NCBI GenBank assembly: GCA_964592095.1
Contig: CAZQER010000006.1
Span: 1-35,294, forward strand
Length of the DNA: 35,294 bases
Direction of reading: 5' to 3'
DNA from: EX4484-2 sp964592095
Lineage (GTDB): Archaea; Altiarchaeota; Altiarchaeia; IMC4; QMZM01
Shown: piece after piece, positions 1 to 9,100 of the stretch
Numbering within the stretch: the first letter of the stretch is position 1
Layout: every line of letters starts with the position of its first letter
Notes under the pieces: generated by a model
The model's input: only the letters and a program-made list of their open reading frames with translations
What the model was told of the DNA's origin: nothing
The model's database searches: none
Translations under genes and position numbers: made by a program

Positions 1-640
1 CATTATCAACAATCACATCCACATCCACAACAACTACTAGCGGAAGGTTATTACTCCAAGATGCGGTGATCGATATTTATCCCATCCATGGACACAAGAT
101 GGAGGTCTTGAGGAATGCGACCCTAACACATGACCATATAATAACTGGCCAGGTGCAAGAGAATATAAATGCCCATCTCCATTACAATGTGTAAATTGTA
201 AATGTGTTGGTTGTGGTGATGGTAGATTACAGAAAGGTGAAGAATGTGACTCGTTCAATATAATGATTTATATAAATGGCAATCCGCTATGGAAGGGTCA
301 GAAATATGAGTGTGATCCTCCAGCAGTATGTATAGATTGTAAATGCATTTTACCTGATGGTGATGGGAGTGGTATAACCGATGGAGAGGATAACTGTCCC
401 GATAACTATAATCCAGAACAGTCAGACTTGGATGGGATGGTATAGATGATCATTGTGACCCGGAGCCAGTGGATGTGATGCATAGTGTGGTAATGATGCC
501 GGCAACGGTGGTTATGTATCAAAAGGCTTTAATGTGGCAGATAGCCAGACTTGTTATGACCAATATATGATACCTGAATGTGAGACTCAAAACTGTTATC
601 TTACATGTTGTTACAGTTATTTTCTTTTTGTATTTTTGTA
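1..640 (+). pseudogene. Remnant of a Cys-rich, TSP3-like surface protein gene (frameshifted, 5' end outside window)
   Basis: No intact reading frame covers this stretch, but fragments read as one Cys-rich protein. Near 3-45 one frame gives a Thr/Ser-rich linker. From about 50 to 435 another frame reads CGD..., EECDPNT, then a stop TGA at 131-133, then KCPSPLQCVNCKCVGCGDG, KGEECD, and a calcium-binding thrombospondin type 3-like segment (DGDGSGITDGEDNCPDNYNP). At about 430-436 one base seems missing: restoring it would give DGDGIDDHCDPEP instead of a stop. A further shift near 475 continues with more Cys residues to about 640. Extracellular Cys-rich repeats and TSP3 repeats are typical of secreted or surface proteins. 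Several lesions in 640 bp argue for a decayed gene, although assembly error at a contig edge would look similar. The 60-residue open stretch at 263-445 is only its longest surviving piece. Confidence 0.6.
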
Positions 641-684
641 GTGTAATATAATATCTTTATAATGCTGTAATAGGGGTGATAAAT

Positions 685-1668
685 ATGGCAAAAATATACT
701 ATGAAGATGATGCCGATTTAAGTGTTTTAAATGATAAAACCATTGCGATAATAGGTTACGGAAATCAAGGTTCTGCACAGGCACAGAACATGAGGGACTC
801 CGGTTTGGATGTGATTATCGGGAATGTGAGGGACAAAAGTTGGGAGGATGCCAAAAATGCAGGATTTGATGTTTATCCAATCTCAGAGGCTGCAGAGAGG
901 GCTGATATAGTGCATATACTGATTCCTGATGAGGTGCAGGCATCTGTTTATGAGAGTGAGATTAAGGATAATCTAAATGAAGGAAATGCATTGATGTTCT
1001 CTCATGGTTTTAACATAAGATTTAAATGTATTAAGCCACCTGAATTTGTGGATGTTATTATGGTGGCTCCAAAGGGCCCTGGGATTCTTGTAAGACAAAC
1101 CTATTTGGATGGTTTTGGAACCCCTGCATTGATTGCAGTTGAACAAGATTATACGGGGAAGGCAAAGGAAACTGTCTTGGCATTGGCAAAGGCAATAGGT
1201 GCAACAAGAGCAGGGGTATTGGAAACTACATTTACTGAAGAAACAGAGACGGATTTGTTTGGAGAACAGGTTGATTTATGTGGTGGTGTCACTGAATTGA
1301 TAAAGGCATCATTTGATACCCTTGTTGAAGCCGGATATCAGCCAGAATTGGCTTACTTTGAAACATTACATGAACTGAAATTGATTACCGACCTTATTCA
1401 AAAGGGGGGTTTGGAGTACATGTGGTCGTGTGTCTCAAATACTGCGGAATACGGTGGAAGAACGAGAGGTAAAAAAATAATTGATGAGCATGTAAGGGGG
1501 AATATGAAGAAGATATTGAAGGATATTCAGAATGATAAATTTGCCAATGAATGGATAGATGAATACAAAAATGGATTAAAAAATTTGAAGAGGATGAGAG
1601 AAGAGGATAAAATGCTTCAGATAGAGGTGGTGGGTGCAAAATTAAGAAAGATGTTCAAGAGGAGGTAA
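685..1668 (+). CDS. ilvC: Ketol-acid reductoisomerase, class I (short form)
   Basis: Catalyses the isomerisation and reduction of 2-acetolactate or 2-aceto-2-hydroxybutyrate in valine, leucine and isoleucine synthesis, in the cytoplasm with Mg2+ and NAD(P)H. The 327-residue length fits class I. Residues 24-29 are the dinucleotide-binding GYGNQG; His107 lies in FSHGFN; the knotted C-terminal domain has TDLFGEQVDLCGG, HELKLITDLI and SNTAEYG, which carry the metal-binding acidic residues. ATG at 685 is chosen over the in-frame GTG at 676 because AGGGG lies at 672-676 at proper distance and the family starts near MAKIYY. The cofactor loop at 46-52 (GNVRDKS) is short and contains Asp50, discussed as a finding. 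hisF starts one base after the stop, so the two are probably co-transcribed. Confidence 0.96.
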   Translation: MAKIYYEDDADLSVLNDKTIAIIGYGNQGSAQAQNMRDSGLDVIIGNVRDKSWEDAKNAGFDVYPISEAAERADIVHILIPDEVQASVYESEIKDNLNEGNALMFSHGFNIRFKCIKPPEFVDVIMVAPKGPGILVRQTYLDGFGTPALIAVEQDYTGKAKETVLALAKAIGATRAGVLETTFTEETETDLFGEQVDLCGGVTELIKASFDTLVEAGYQPELAYFETLHELKLITDLIQKGGLEYMWSCVSNTAEYGGRTRGKKIIDEHVRGNMKKILKDIQNDKFANEWIDEYKNGLKNLKRMREEDKMLQIEVVGAKLRKMFKRR

Positions 1669-1669
1669 G

Positions 1670-2440
1670 GTGTTGGCAAAAAGGATTATTCCATGCTTGG
1701 ACTGCGACCTTTCAGTACCGAATGGGAGGGTTGTAAAGGGTATAAGATTTGAGCAGATAAGATATGCTGGTGAACCTGCTGAACTGGCAAAGAGATATTC
1801 AGAAGAAGGAGCAGATGAAATTGTGTTTTTAGATATTACGGCATCACATGAGAGAAGGGATACGATGCTTCATGTTATAGAGAATGCAGCAAAAAATGTC
1901 TTTATACCGCTTACTGTTGGTGGTGGAATAAAGAATGTTGATGATATGAGAAGACTTCTCAATGTTGGAGCAGATAAGATTACAATAAATACTGCTGCAA
2001 TAAAAAACCCGGAACTTATTGCTGAAGGAGCAGACATATTTGGCTCTCAGTGTATAGTTGTTGCCATAGATGCAAAGAAGGTGGGTAGAAATAAATGGGA
2101 ATGCTACATTTATGGTGGAAGAGAACCTACGGGGATAGATGTTATGGAATGGGTGAAGAAGGTTGAAATACTTGGTGCGGGAGAGATATTGCTTACATCT
2201 ATGGATAGAGATGGAACAAGAGATGGTTTTGATATAGAATTAACAAGCACTGTTGCAGAGAGTGTGGGTATACCGGTAATAGCATCTGGAGGGGTGGGAA
2301 ATCCAGAACACATTTATGAGGCGTTTGTTAACGGTAAGGCAGACGCTGCTCTTGCAGCAAGCATTTTTCATTATGATGAATATACCATTCCGGCGGTAAA
2401 AGAATATTTAAGGGACAAGGGAATAAATGTTAGAATTTAG
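1670..2440 (+). CDS. hisF: Imidazole glycerol phosphate synthase, cyclase subunit HisF
   Basis: Cyclase half of the HisF-HisH complex: uses ammonia from HisH to convert PRFAR to imidazole glycerol phosphate and AICAR in histidine synthesis. The 256-residue (beta/alpha)8 protein starts with the family's LAKRIIPCLD; Asp11 in CLD and the Asp in VVAIDAKK (about residue 130) are the two catalytic acids. Phosphate-binding loops VGGGI and ASGGVG are present. The start is GTG 1670 or TTG 1673; GGAGGT at 1661-1666 precedes both, and no ATG is available. It follows ilvC with a one-base gap; hisH and other his genes are not in the window. The AICAR by-product feeds the PurH step encoded at 28104-29642. 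Confidence 0.96.
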   Translation: MLAKRIIPCLDCDLSVPNGRVVKGIRFEQIRYAGEPAELAKRYSEEGADEIVFLDITASHERRDTMLHVIENAAKNVFIPLTVGGGIKNVDDMRRLLNVGADKITINTAAIKNPELIAEGADIFGSQCIVVAIDAKKVGRNKWECYIYGGREPTGIDVMEWVKKVEILGAGEILLTSMDRDGTRDGFDIELTSTVAESVGIPVIASGGVGNPEHIYEAFVNGKADAALAASIFHYDEYTIPAVKEYLRDKGINVRI

Positions 2441-2507
2441 CTTAGTTTATTTTTCCAATTTCCTATAATATTTCGTATATATCATTACAATAAAGAATGG
2501 ATAAGGA

Positions 2508-3446
2508 ATGAAAGCGAGGATACTTGAAAGGGTTTTGAATCTATTACTGGATGTAGGATATGAGGTTTTGAATTGTATGGGTATAAGGAGCTGTTTTGAT
2601 ATTATAGCAAAAAAAGAGCACATATTTCTTATCAAGATTCTTACGAATGTGGAAGCCATTAATAATAAATCGGCCACCGAGTTGAAGAATATTTCAAAGA
2701 TAATATCTGCCGTACCATTAATTGTTGGTGAACGTACAAAAAATACAAAACTCATTTCAGGAGTAATTTATGCAAGATATGGTATAAGCGTAATTAACAC
2801 CAAAACGCTTGAAGAAATCTTAAAGGAGCAATTTCCATTAATCTATTCGGTAAGAGGTAACTACTGCGTTAGAATCAAATCTGAACTTCTCTCTAAATTG
2901 AGAAAGAGAATGGGGTTCACTCAGGAGGAATTGGCATCCAGGCTAGGTATATCAAAACAGAGTGTCCACAGATATGAATCGTCTGGAAGAATATCATTAA
3001 AGATAGCGGAGAGATTGATAGATTTACTTGAGAATGATATTACAATATCAAGAAATATTTTTAGATCAGAATCTCGGATATCTGAAATAAATGATTTAGA
3101 ATACGAATATATGGAATACATAACCTTAACCTCTCTAAAAAAAATGGTAATTGATGAACTCAATAGTATTGGATTTTTAGCATTTCCAACAAATGCTCCA
3201 TTTGATATAATTGCAAAAGAGCAGGTGCATAAAAAAAGGATACTCTCGGTTGTAAGCAATGATGTAAAAACCATAGAGAGAAAGATGAAAATAAATAGAA
3301 GGATAACTGAGATAACTGGAGACTATAGTGTTTGCATAAGTGAGAAAAAACACCGCCTTTTGAATATACCGGTAATAAGACCTGTCGATTTGAGTGTGAT
3401 TAAGAATCCAAGGGAATTCATGGAGCTTCTATCTGACCAGACATGA
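2508..3446 (+). CDS. HTH-type transcriptional regulator, COG1395-like (Cro/C1 HTH)
   Basis: A 312-residue predicted DNA-binding protein of the archaeal COG1395 type. The central helix-turn-helix is about residues 127-180: LRKRMGFTQEELASRLGISKQSVHRYE is a clear Cro/C1-type helix pair. On each side lies a domain that contains the same phrase, FDIIAK (about residues 26-31 and 228-233), followed by hydrophobic strands, which suggests two copies of one fold. AT-rich TATATAT at about 2475-2481 lies about 30 bp before the ATG, and no strong Shine-Dalgarno site is seen, so the transcript may have a very short leader. It stands alone upstream of the thermosome gene; whether it controls that gene is unknown. 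Family assignment is from recognised sequence character, not a search. Confidence 0.8.
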   Translation: MKARILERVLNLLLDVGYEVLNCMGIRSCFDIIAKKEHIFLIKILTNVEAINNKSATELKNISKIISAVPLIVGERTKNTKLISGVIYARYGISVINTKTLEEILKEQFPLIYSVRGNYCVRIKSELLSKLRKRMGFTQEELASRLGISKQSVHRYESSGRISLKIAERLIDLLENDITISRNIFRSESRISEINDLEYEYMEYITLTSLKKMVIDELNSIGFLAFPTNAPFDIIAKEQVHKKRILSVVSNDVKTIERKMKINRRITEITGDYSVCISEKKHRLLNIPVIRPVDLSVIKNPREFMELLSDQT

Positions 3447-3461
3447 AATTCTTTTGGTATT

Positions 3462-3520
3462 TATAAACAATCAAACCCATAAATAATTTATATCTATAAA
3501 CAATCAAACCCATAAATAAT
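3462..3520 (+). repeat. Perfect 26-bp direct repeat in the thermosome promoter region
   Basis: Two identical 26-bp copies lie at 3462-3487 and 3495-3520, with a 33-bp period, about three helical turns. Each begins TATAAACAATC and ends CATAAATAAT, so each has TATA-like AT blocks around a CAAACCC core. The second copy ends 21 bp before the thermosome ATG. They may be tandem operator or promoter elements; function is inferred from position. Confidence 0.8.
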
Positions 3521-3541
3521 CTCAAAATTGGAGGTGAGAAA

Positions 3542-5185
3542 ATGGCACAGCAACAATATGCAGGACAACCGATATTTATTTTACCCGAGGGAGCATTAAG
3601 AACAACAGGTAGAGATGCCCAGAGGGTGAATATAGCAGCTGCTAAGGCAGTGGCTGAAAGTATAAGAACAACACTTGGACCAAGAGGTATGGATAAGATG
3701 TTGGTGGATGATTTGGGAGATATAGTGATTAGCAATGATGGAGCTACCATAGTTGATGAGATGAACATCGAACACCCTGCTGCAAAGATGATTGTCGAGG
3801 TTGCTAAGACACAGGATGATGAGGTTGGAGATGGAACAACCACTGCAGTTGTGCTTGCAGGAGGTCTTTTAAGTAATGCAGAGGATTTATTAGACAAGAA
3901 CATACATCCCACAATAATAGCAAGGGGTTACAGAATGGCGGCCATAAAAGCAGATAAGATATTAAGGGAGATAGGCAAGGATGTTAGCATAGATGATGAT
4001 AAATTACTCACAAGGATAGCAATAACGGCAATGACAGGTAAGGGTGCGGAGACGGCAAAGGAACATCTTGCTGAACTTGCAGTAAAGGCAGTAAAACAGG
4101 TTGCTGAGAAAAAGGATGGGAAATATGAGGTTGATTTGGATGATATAAAGGTTGAAAAAAAACAAGGGGGAAGTATTGCTGATTCTGAACTTATACACGG
4201 TATTGTTATAGATAAGGAAAGGGTACATTCTGGAATGCCGAAGGTAATTTCTGATGCAAAGATAGCATTATTGGATGTTGCAGTGGAAATCAAAGAGACA
4301 GAGACCGATGCAAAGATACAGATTACTGATCCAGCACAACTGGAGAGTTTTGTTGCACAGGAGGAGAAACAGATAAAAACCATGGTGGATTCTATAGCCA
4401 ATGCAAGAGCCAATGTGCTATTCTGTCAGAAAGGTATAGATGATTTAGCACAGCACTTCCTGGCTAAGAAGGGCATATTGGCAGTGAGAAGAGTGAAGAA
4501 ATCAGATATGGAGAAACTTGCAAAGGCTACCGGAGGTACAATTGTTACAAATATAAAGGAACTAAGTAGTAAGGATTTGGGTTATGCAGCAAAGGTAGAG
4601 GAGAGGAAAATTGCTGGTGATGAGATGATATTTGTAAGTGGGTGCAAAAATCCAAAATCAGTAAGTCTGTTGGTGAGGGGTGGAACAGAGCATGTGGTAG
4701 ATGAGGTAGAAAGGGCAGTTAATGACGCTCTTGGAGGAGTGGCTGCTGCTATAGAGAATGGTAAGATTGTTCCAGGAGGTGGTGCTCCAGAGATTGAATT
4801 AGCGAGGAGATTAAGAGAATATGCGGACACCGTTGGAGGAAGAGAACAATTGGCAATAAATGCATTTGCCGATGCCGTTGAGATAATACCAAGAACATTG
4901 GCTGAGAGTGCGGGAATGGATGCCATCGATACATTGGTGGAATTGAGGGCAAAACATGAAGAAGGAAAAACAGATTTTGGAATACTCGTATTAGATGCAA
5001 AGATTGGAGATATGTGGAAGGAAGGGGTGGTAGAGCCATTGCTAATAAAAACACAGGCAGTGAAATCTGCATCAGAGGCTACGGAGATGATTCTCAGAAT
5101 AGATGATGTTATAGCGGCATCAAAAAAGAGTGAGAGCACACCTCCAGGAGGTCGGGGCATGCCCGGTGAAGATATGGGAATGTAA
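3542..5185 (+). CDS. thsA: Thermosome subunit (group II chaperonin)
   Basis: ATP-driven protein-folding chaperonin that forms double rings in the cytoplasm. The 547-residue sequence is full-length and has LGPRGMDKMLVDD, SNDGATI and GDGTTTAVVLAG in the N-terminal equatorial nucleotide-binding part, the apical domain in the middle, and a PGGGAPEIELAR segment in the C-terminal equatorial domain. The tail ends Gly/Met-rich (GGRGMPGEDMGM), as in other thermosomes. GGAGGTGA at 3530-3537 fixes the ATG. It is the only chaperonin gene in the window, so homo- or hetero-oligomeric assembly cannot be judged. The 26-bp direct repeat upstream may be its heat-response control. A T-rich tract at about 5188-5219 follows the stop and could terminate transcription. 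The a/b subunit letter is not assigned firmly. Confidence 0.96.
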   Translation: MAQQQYAGQPIFILPEGALRTTGRDAQRVNIAAAKAVAESIRTTLGPRGMDKMLVDDLGDIVISNDGATIVDEMNIEHPAAKMIVEVAKTQDDEVGDGTTTAVVLAGGLLSNAEDLLDKNIHPTIIARGYRMAAIKADKILREIGKDVSIDDDKLLTRIAITAMTGKGAETAKEHLAELAVKAVKQVAEKKDGKYEVDLDDIKVEKKQGGSIADSELIHGIVIDKERVHSGMPKVISDAKIALLDVAVEIKETETDAKIQITDPAQLESFVAQEEKQIKTMVDSIANARANVLFCQKGIDDLAQHFLAKKGILAVRRVKKSDMEKLAKATGGTIVTNIKELSSKDLGYAAKVEERKIAGDEMIFVSGCKNPKSVSLLVRGGTEHVVDEVERAVNDALGGVAAAIENGKIVPGGGAPEIELARRLREYADTVGGREQLAINAFADAVEIIPRTLAESAGMDAIDTLVELRAKHEEGKTDFGILVLDAKIGDMWKEGVVEPLLIKTQAVKSASEATEMILRIDDVIAASKKSESTPPGGRGMPGEDMGM

Positions 5186-5224
5186 CATTATCTATTCTCT
5201 ATTTCTCTTTTTTATTTTTATAGA

Positions 5225-5719
5225 ATGGATATAGAAATCAGAAAGGGAGATATTAGTGAGATCAAGGTCGATGCTATAGTAAATGCAGCAGGAACTTCAC
5301 TCCATATGGGTGGGGGTGTAGCAGGAGCATTAAAGAGAAAGGGCGGTATTGAAATAGAGAGAGACGCATTAAAAAAGGCCCCCATCAAACTTGGAGATGT
5401 TGTAACCACCAGAGGTTATAGATTAAATGCAAAATATGTGATACATGCGGCAGCAATGCCACACTATGGCGATAGAAAAGCGACCGCGGAGAGTATAGAA
5501 AAGGCTGTAAGAAACTCGCTAAGAGAAGCAGATAGATTGAAATGTAAGGGCATAGCATTTCCCGCTATAGGGTGTGGGATTGCAGGTTTTCCGATAGAAA
5601 AGGGTTCAAAGGTCATTATTGAAACCATCAGAAATTTTAAACCCGAGAATATAAAAAAGGCAATTATTGTCCTCTATTCTGAGAGGGATTACAATATATT
5701 CAAAGCGTGTTCTGACTAG
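5225..5719 (+). CDS. Macro-domain protein (ADP-ribose binding / deacylase type)
   Basis: A single 164-residue macro domain, which binds ADP-ribose or removes ADP-ribosyl or O-acetyl-ADP-ribose groups. The signature is GDISEIKVDAIVNAAG at residues 8-23, followed by the glycine-rich GGGVAGAL, and later FPAIGCGIAGFP with the distal loop. The Asn in VNAAG and the Gly-rich loops fit an active family member. No Shine-Dalgarno site is visible ahead of the ATG. It lies 39 bp after the thermosome stop and points towards the convergent minus-strand gene at 5733-6077. Substrate specificity cannot be assigned from sequence. Confidence 0.9.
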   Translation: MDIEIRKGDISEIKVDAIVNAAGTSLHMGGGVAGALKRKGGIEIERDALKKAPIKLGDVVTTRGYRLNAKYVIHAAAMPHYGDRKATAESIEKAVRNSLREADRLKCKGIAFPAIGCGIAGFPIEKGSKVIIETIRNFKPENIKKAIIVLYSERDYNIFKACSD

Positions 5720-5732
5720 ATATTCTGATAAA

Positions 5733-6077
5733 TCAGCATGTTAGATGCAGTGCGGCTACTACCCTCTCCTTGGAAGAAATTTTATTAAATAAATCACATG
5801 CATCATTGGTTTTCATAATCCTCAAATCTATTCCATAAGATTTGACAAAATTCTCTGTTTCCCCTGGTACTTTCATTGCTCCCACTGCACCAGTACCAAT
5901 AATCAACAATGTTGGTTTGAATTCCATTATCCCCCTCAGGTCCTCTCTTTGAAGTACATGCCCCTCTCTTCTCCACCAGTTGGCTTTTACTTTATTTGGA
6001 AATATTACAACATCGTTATGGTATCTCTTCCCATCAATTACAATTTCACCAAATCTGTAACTGTCTATTCTTACCAT
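5733..6077 (-). CDS. Mth938-like domain protein (DUF498)
   Basis: A 114-residue protein that looks like the Mth938/DUF498 family, whose eukaryotic relative NDUFAF3 assists complex I assembly; its archaeal role is not known. Characteristic pieces are IDSYRFGEIVIDGKRY near the N-terminus, VIFPNKVKANWWRREGH, a central LLIIGTGAVGAMKVP, and the near-C-terminal ACDLFNKI. It starts at ATG 6077. The upstream 54 bp hold a tandem 15-bp repeat. It is downstream of, and in the same direction as, the large TPR gene, and converges on the macro-domain gene with only 13 bp between stops. Confidence 0.8.
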   Translation of the reverse strand: MVRIDSYRFGEIVIDGKRYHNDVVIFPNKVKANWWRREGHVLQREDLRGIMEFKPTLLIIGTGAVGAMKVPGETENFVKSYGIDLRIMKTNDACDLFNKISSKERVVAALHLTC

Positions 6078-6096
6078 TTGTTAATTTGTTAAATTT

Positions 6097-6126
6097 GTTA
6101 TAATTATTTTCGTTATAATTATTTTT
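6097..6126. repeat. Tandem 15-bp AT-rich repeat
   Basis: GTTATAATTATTTTC at 6097-6111 is followed immediately by a copy at 6112-6126 that differs only in the last base. It lies between the TPR gene stop and the Mth938-like gene start. On the minus strand it reads as TATA-like AT blocks and may carry the promoter of the gene starting at 6077. Confidence 0.7.
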
Positions 6127-6131
6127 CACTA

Positions 6132-9100
6132 TCAGTAGATATTGATAAATACCCTCTCTGTATCAACAATTCTTTCCCTTCCCGATTCATCTTTATATGA
6201 AATTTTGAATAATTTAAGCCCTAAGGAGCCTGCAATCTTTGGGATAAACTCTGCAGATAAGATTGATGATTCGCCATTCTTTAGAATTTTTATGTGTTTA
6301 AATGGTTTTTTAATTTCAAATTCACTACCTGTATTCTCTAATACCCTAACATCATATATATTCTTACCTGTTCTGTTTTCTATTATAACATCCATTGAAA
6401 ATGATTTATTTAGATTAACATTCTCTGGATACTTAACATTAACTATAATACCCCTGCTCTTGTTTTCATTATTTTTTCTATTTCCTTTTTTATTTATAAC
6501 TGGGTCTATTTTCACTCCCTGTTCCTTTAGGTCATCTACGAGCCTTTCTATCTCCACTTCTATCGCAATGAGTTCCCTCTCGTAATCCTCAACTAGATTT
6601 CTATAGGCTATTTCATCTATCTCTCTCTTATGGTATTTTGACCTCGCCTTGGAAATCATTCTCTCAATTTTATCCTTTTCACGCATGAGTTCCTCTATTT
6701 TTATTTCCTGTTCTCTCTTCTCGGCTATTTTCTTCATCACTTTTATATTAATTACATCGCTCTTTTTGACATATTTATTTCCAGCCTTATCTTTGTAGTA
6801 AACCTCTACTGGGCTTAGAGTATATTCACCAGTATTTGATGGTTTGATTACAACAGATTTACTTATGGATTCCTCAGGTTTAAGTTCAGATATATGTGAT
6901 GGAGCACTTTCCACCTTGAATCCCTCTGGAAGGTGTACCAAGAAATCAATATCTCTAACCAAAACACTACCCTTGTTGATTATGGTAACATTTAGAGTTA
7001 CACTTCTATTCATGAATGCGGATATATCGGTATCCGTTATTAGTTCTATTCTTGGCTTCTCTATCTTCTCCTCCCTTTTCTTCTCTTTTCTTTTTCTTTC
7101 CTTTAGAACATCTAACAGGAGATACTCAGAACCCCTTACAAAACTGTTACCCTTTTCGTCTTTGTAGGATATATCAATTACCTTAAACTCAAATCTACCT
7201 ACTTCTCTTGGTATTAGACCAACACTTATATCTTTTGATTCCCCTGGTTTGAGAACGGGAATTTTACTTGGGGTTATCGTTATATCAAATTCCTTAGGTA
7301 CCTTGCTTAGAAATCCCAAATCCTTTATTATTCCATTCCAGTTATTTGTTATAGTTATCTTTACATTAAATTCATTATTCTGAATTACTGTAGATGGATA
7401 TTTCATCTTTAATAAAAGTGTTGGTTTTATCTGTATATCCCTTCTCAGAGAGCCTATTTCTCTTAAATTTTTATCTAAATACTCCTCATACTCGGCAGTC
7501 CATCCACCATTTTTAATGGCCTTATTCAAATCATTTTCTGAGATATTGAGCAATTCTGATGCCTTGTGATAATTACCTTGATCAATAGCCTCCTTTGCCT
7601 TTACCTTAGAAAGAAGACCCTTTATTGCAAGTATCTGGTTCTCAAGGAATATTTTATCATCAAATTTGGTGATATTCTCTTTGGTTCTATTGTATGATTC
7701 AATTGCTGTTTGGAAATATCTCCCAGATTGTTTAAGATTGTTTATTCTCTCATAACACTCCCCAACATAACGATATGTATCTGACAATTGCTTTAGTTCT
7801 GTAGGATTCAACTCCTTCTTTTTCTCCATGAGTTCAATAAATTTCATATATGAATCAATAGCCTTTCGATAAAATCTTTCCATATTTGCAGTCTCACCAA
7901 ATCTATCATAGCACTCAGCAACTCCCCTGTATCCCTCTCCAGCATGAAAGTAGTTTTTATTATTTAATTGTGCTTCTGCATATTCAAGATATGTTGCTAT
8001 AGCGACATTATAATCCTTGTAATCCATACTTGGCCTATCAACCACGGATATGGATATGAGGTTTGATGCCTTCACATATTTTTCACCATCTTCGTCTTCA
8101 TATATGACTTCAATCGGTTTCAACCTGTACTCTCCTGGAGTGTCTGAAATTACCTCCATGGATGTTTTGATTACCTCACCTGAGTCTATTTTTTCTATGG
8201 GATTTGGCTCCATATGTATCTTAAGTTCATCTGGGAGATGAGGCAGGAAGGATATATTATAGATTGGATTTGCACTCTTGTTCTTCAATTCCATATTGAG
8301 TACAAGAGGGATGCCTTTGAAGGTATATGAATGCCTATCCAGGAGAAGTGAAACCTCTGGTTTTTGTGCTATTGAATTCAAAATCTTTTTTGTATCGTCT
8401 CTATTTTTTTGAAGAAAATTTCTATAATCCATGCTCAATTCCTTATTTTTTAATAATTCATCAAATGCCTCAATAGATATTCTTAATAATTTATCTGCTC
8501 TTGAATAATCACCACTCCTTATAACGATCTTTGCCTCAATCTTATTAAGAAACGCCCTTATGAATGTAACTTCCTTCAACATATTCTTTTCTTCAAAGTA
8601 TTTCAGAGCCTTTCTGTAGTAATCTCTTGCGTTTCCTAATTGATTCATATTTCTGTAGGATTCCGCAATGTACTTCAATGTATTTCCAACACTTGCTCTC
8701 TGATCTTCAATAATTTTTCTCTTTCTTATCTTTTCAAGGTGCAATGAATAATATTTTATAGCCTTGTTGTAACTTTTTAACATTTCCTTTCTATTGTTCA
8801 TCTCCCTAAAGCAATCTCCGGATTTTCTGTAACCCTCTCCGGAATAAAATGGATTGTCCTTCTTTGATTGCTCATCTGCATATTTATTATAAAATTTCAC
8901 CGCATTGTCATATTCCTTCATCTTTTTATAACTCCTTGCAATACACCAAAAGTCACATGCTTTTGTATATTCCTTTATGGACTCTCTATATGTGTAAACA
9001 TAAGTTTTAATATCATATCCCATTTCCCTTTCCATTTCTGCCGCCCTGTAGAATGAATCACCCGCCTTTTTGAAATCCTTCAACCCAGAATAACTCCTTG

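Noticed and set aside
131..133. In-frame TGA read as selenocysteine or a recoded residue
   Set aside because: The surrounding gene also has frameshifts near 50, 433 and 475, so decay explains the stop more simply, and no SECIS-like hairpin was recognised.
1394..1639. Long reverse-strand open frames inside ilvC, thermosome, ftsZ and other genes
   Set aside because: They mirror well-supported coding sequences and show no recognisable protein features.
6097..6126. Tandem 15-bp repeat as the start of a CRISPR array
   Set aside because: There are only two contiguous copies without spacers, and no cas genes occur in the window.
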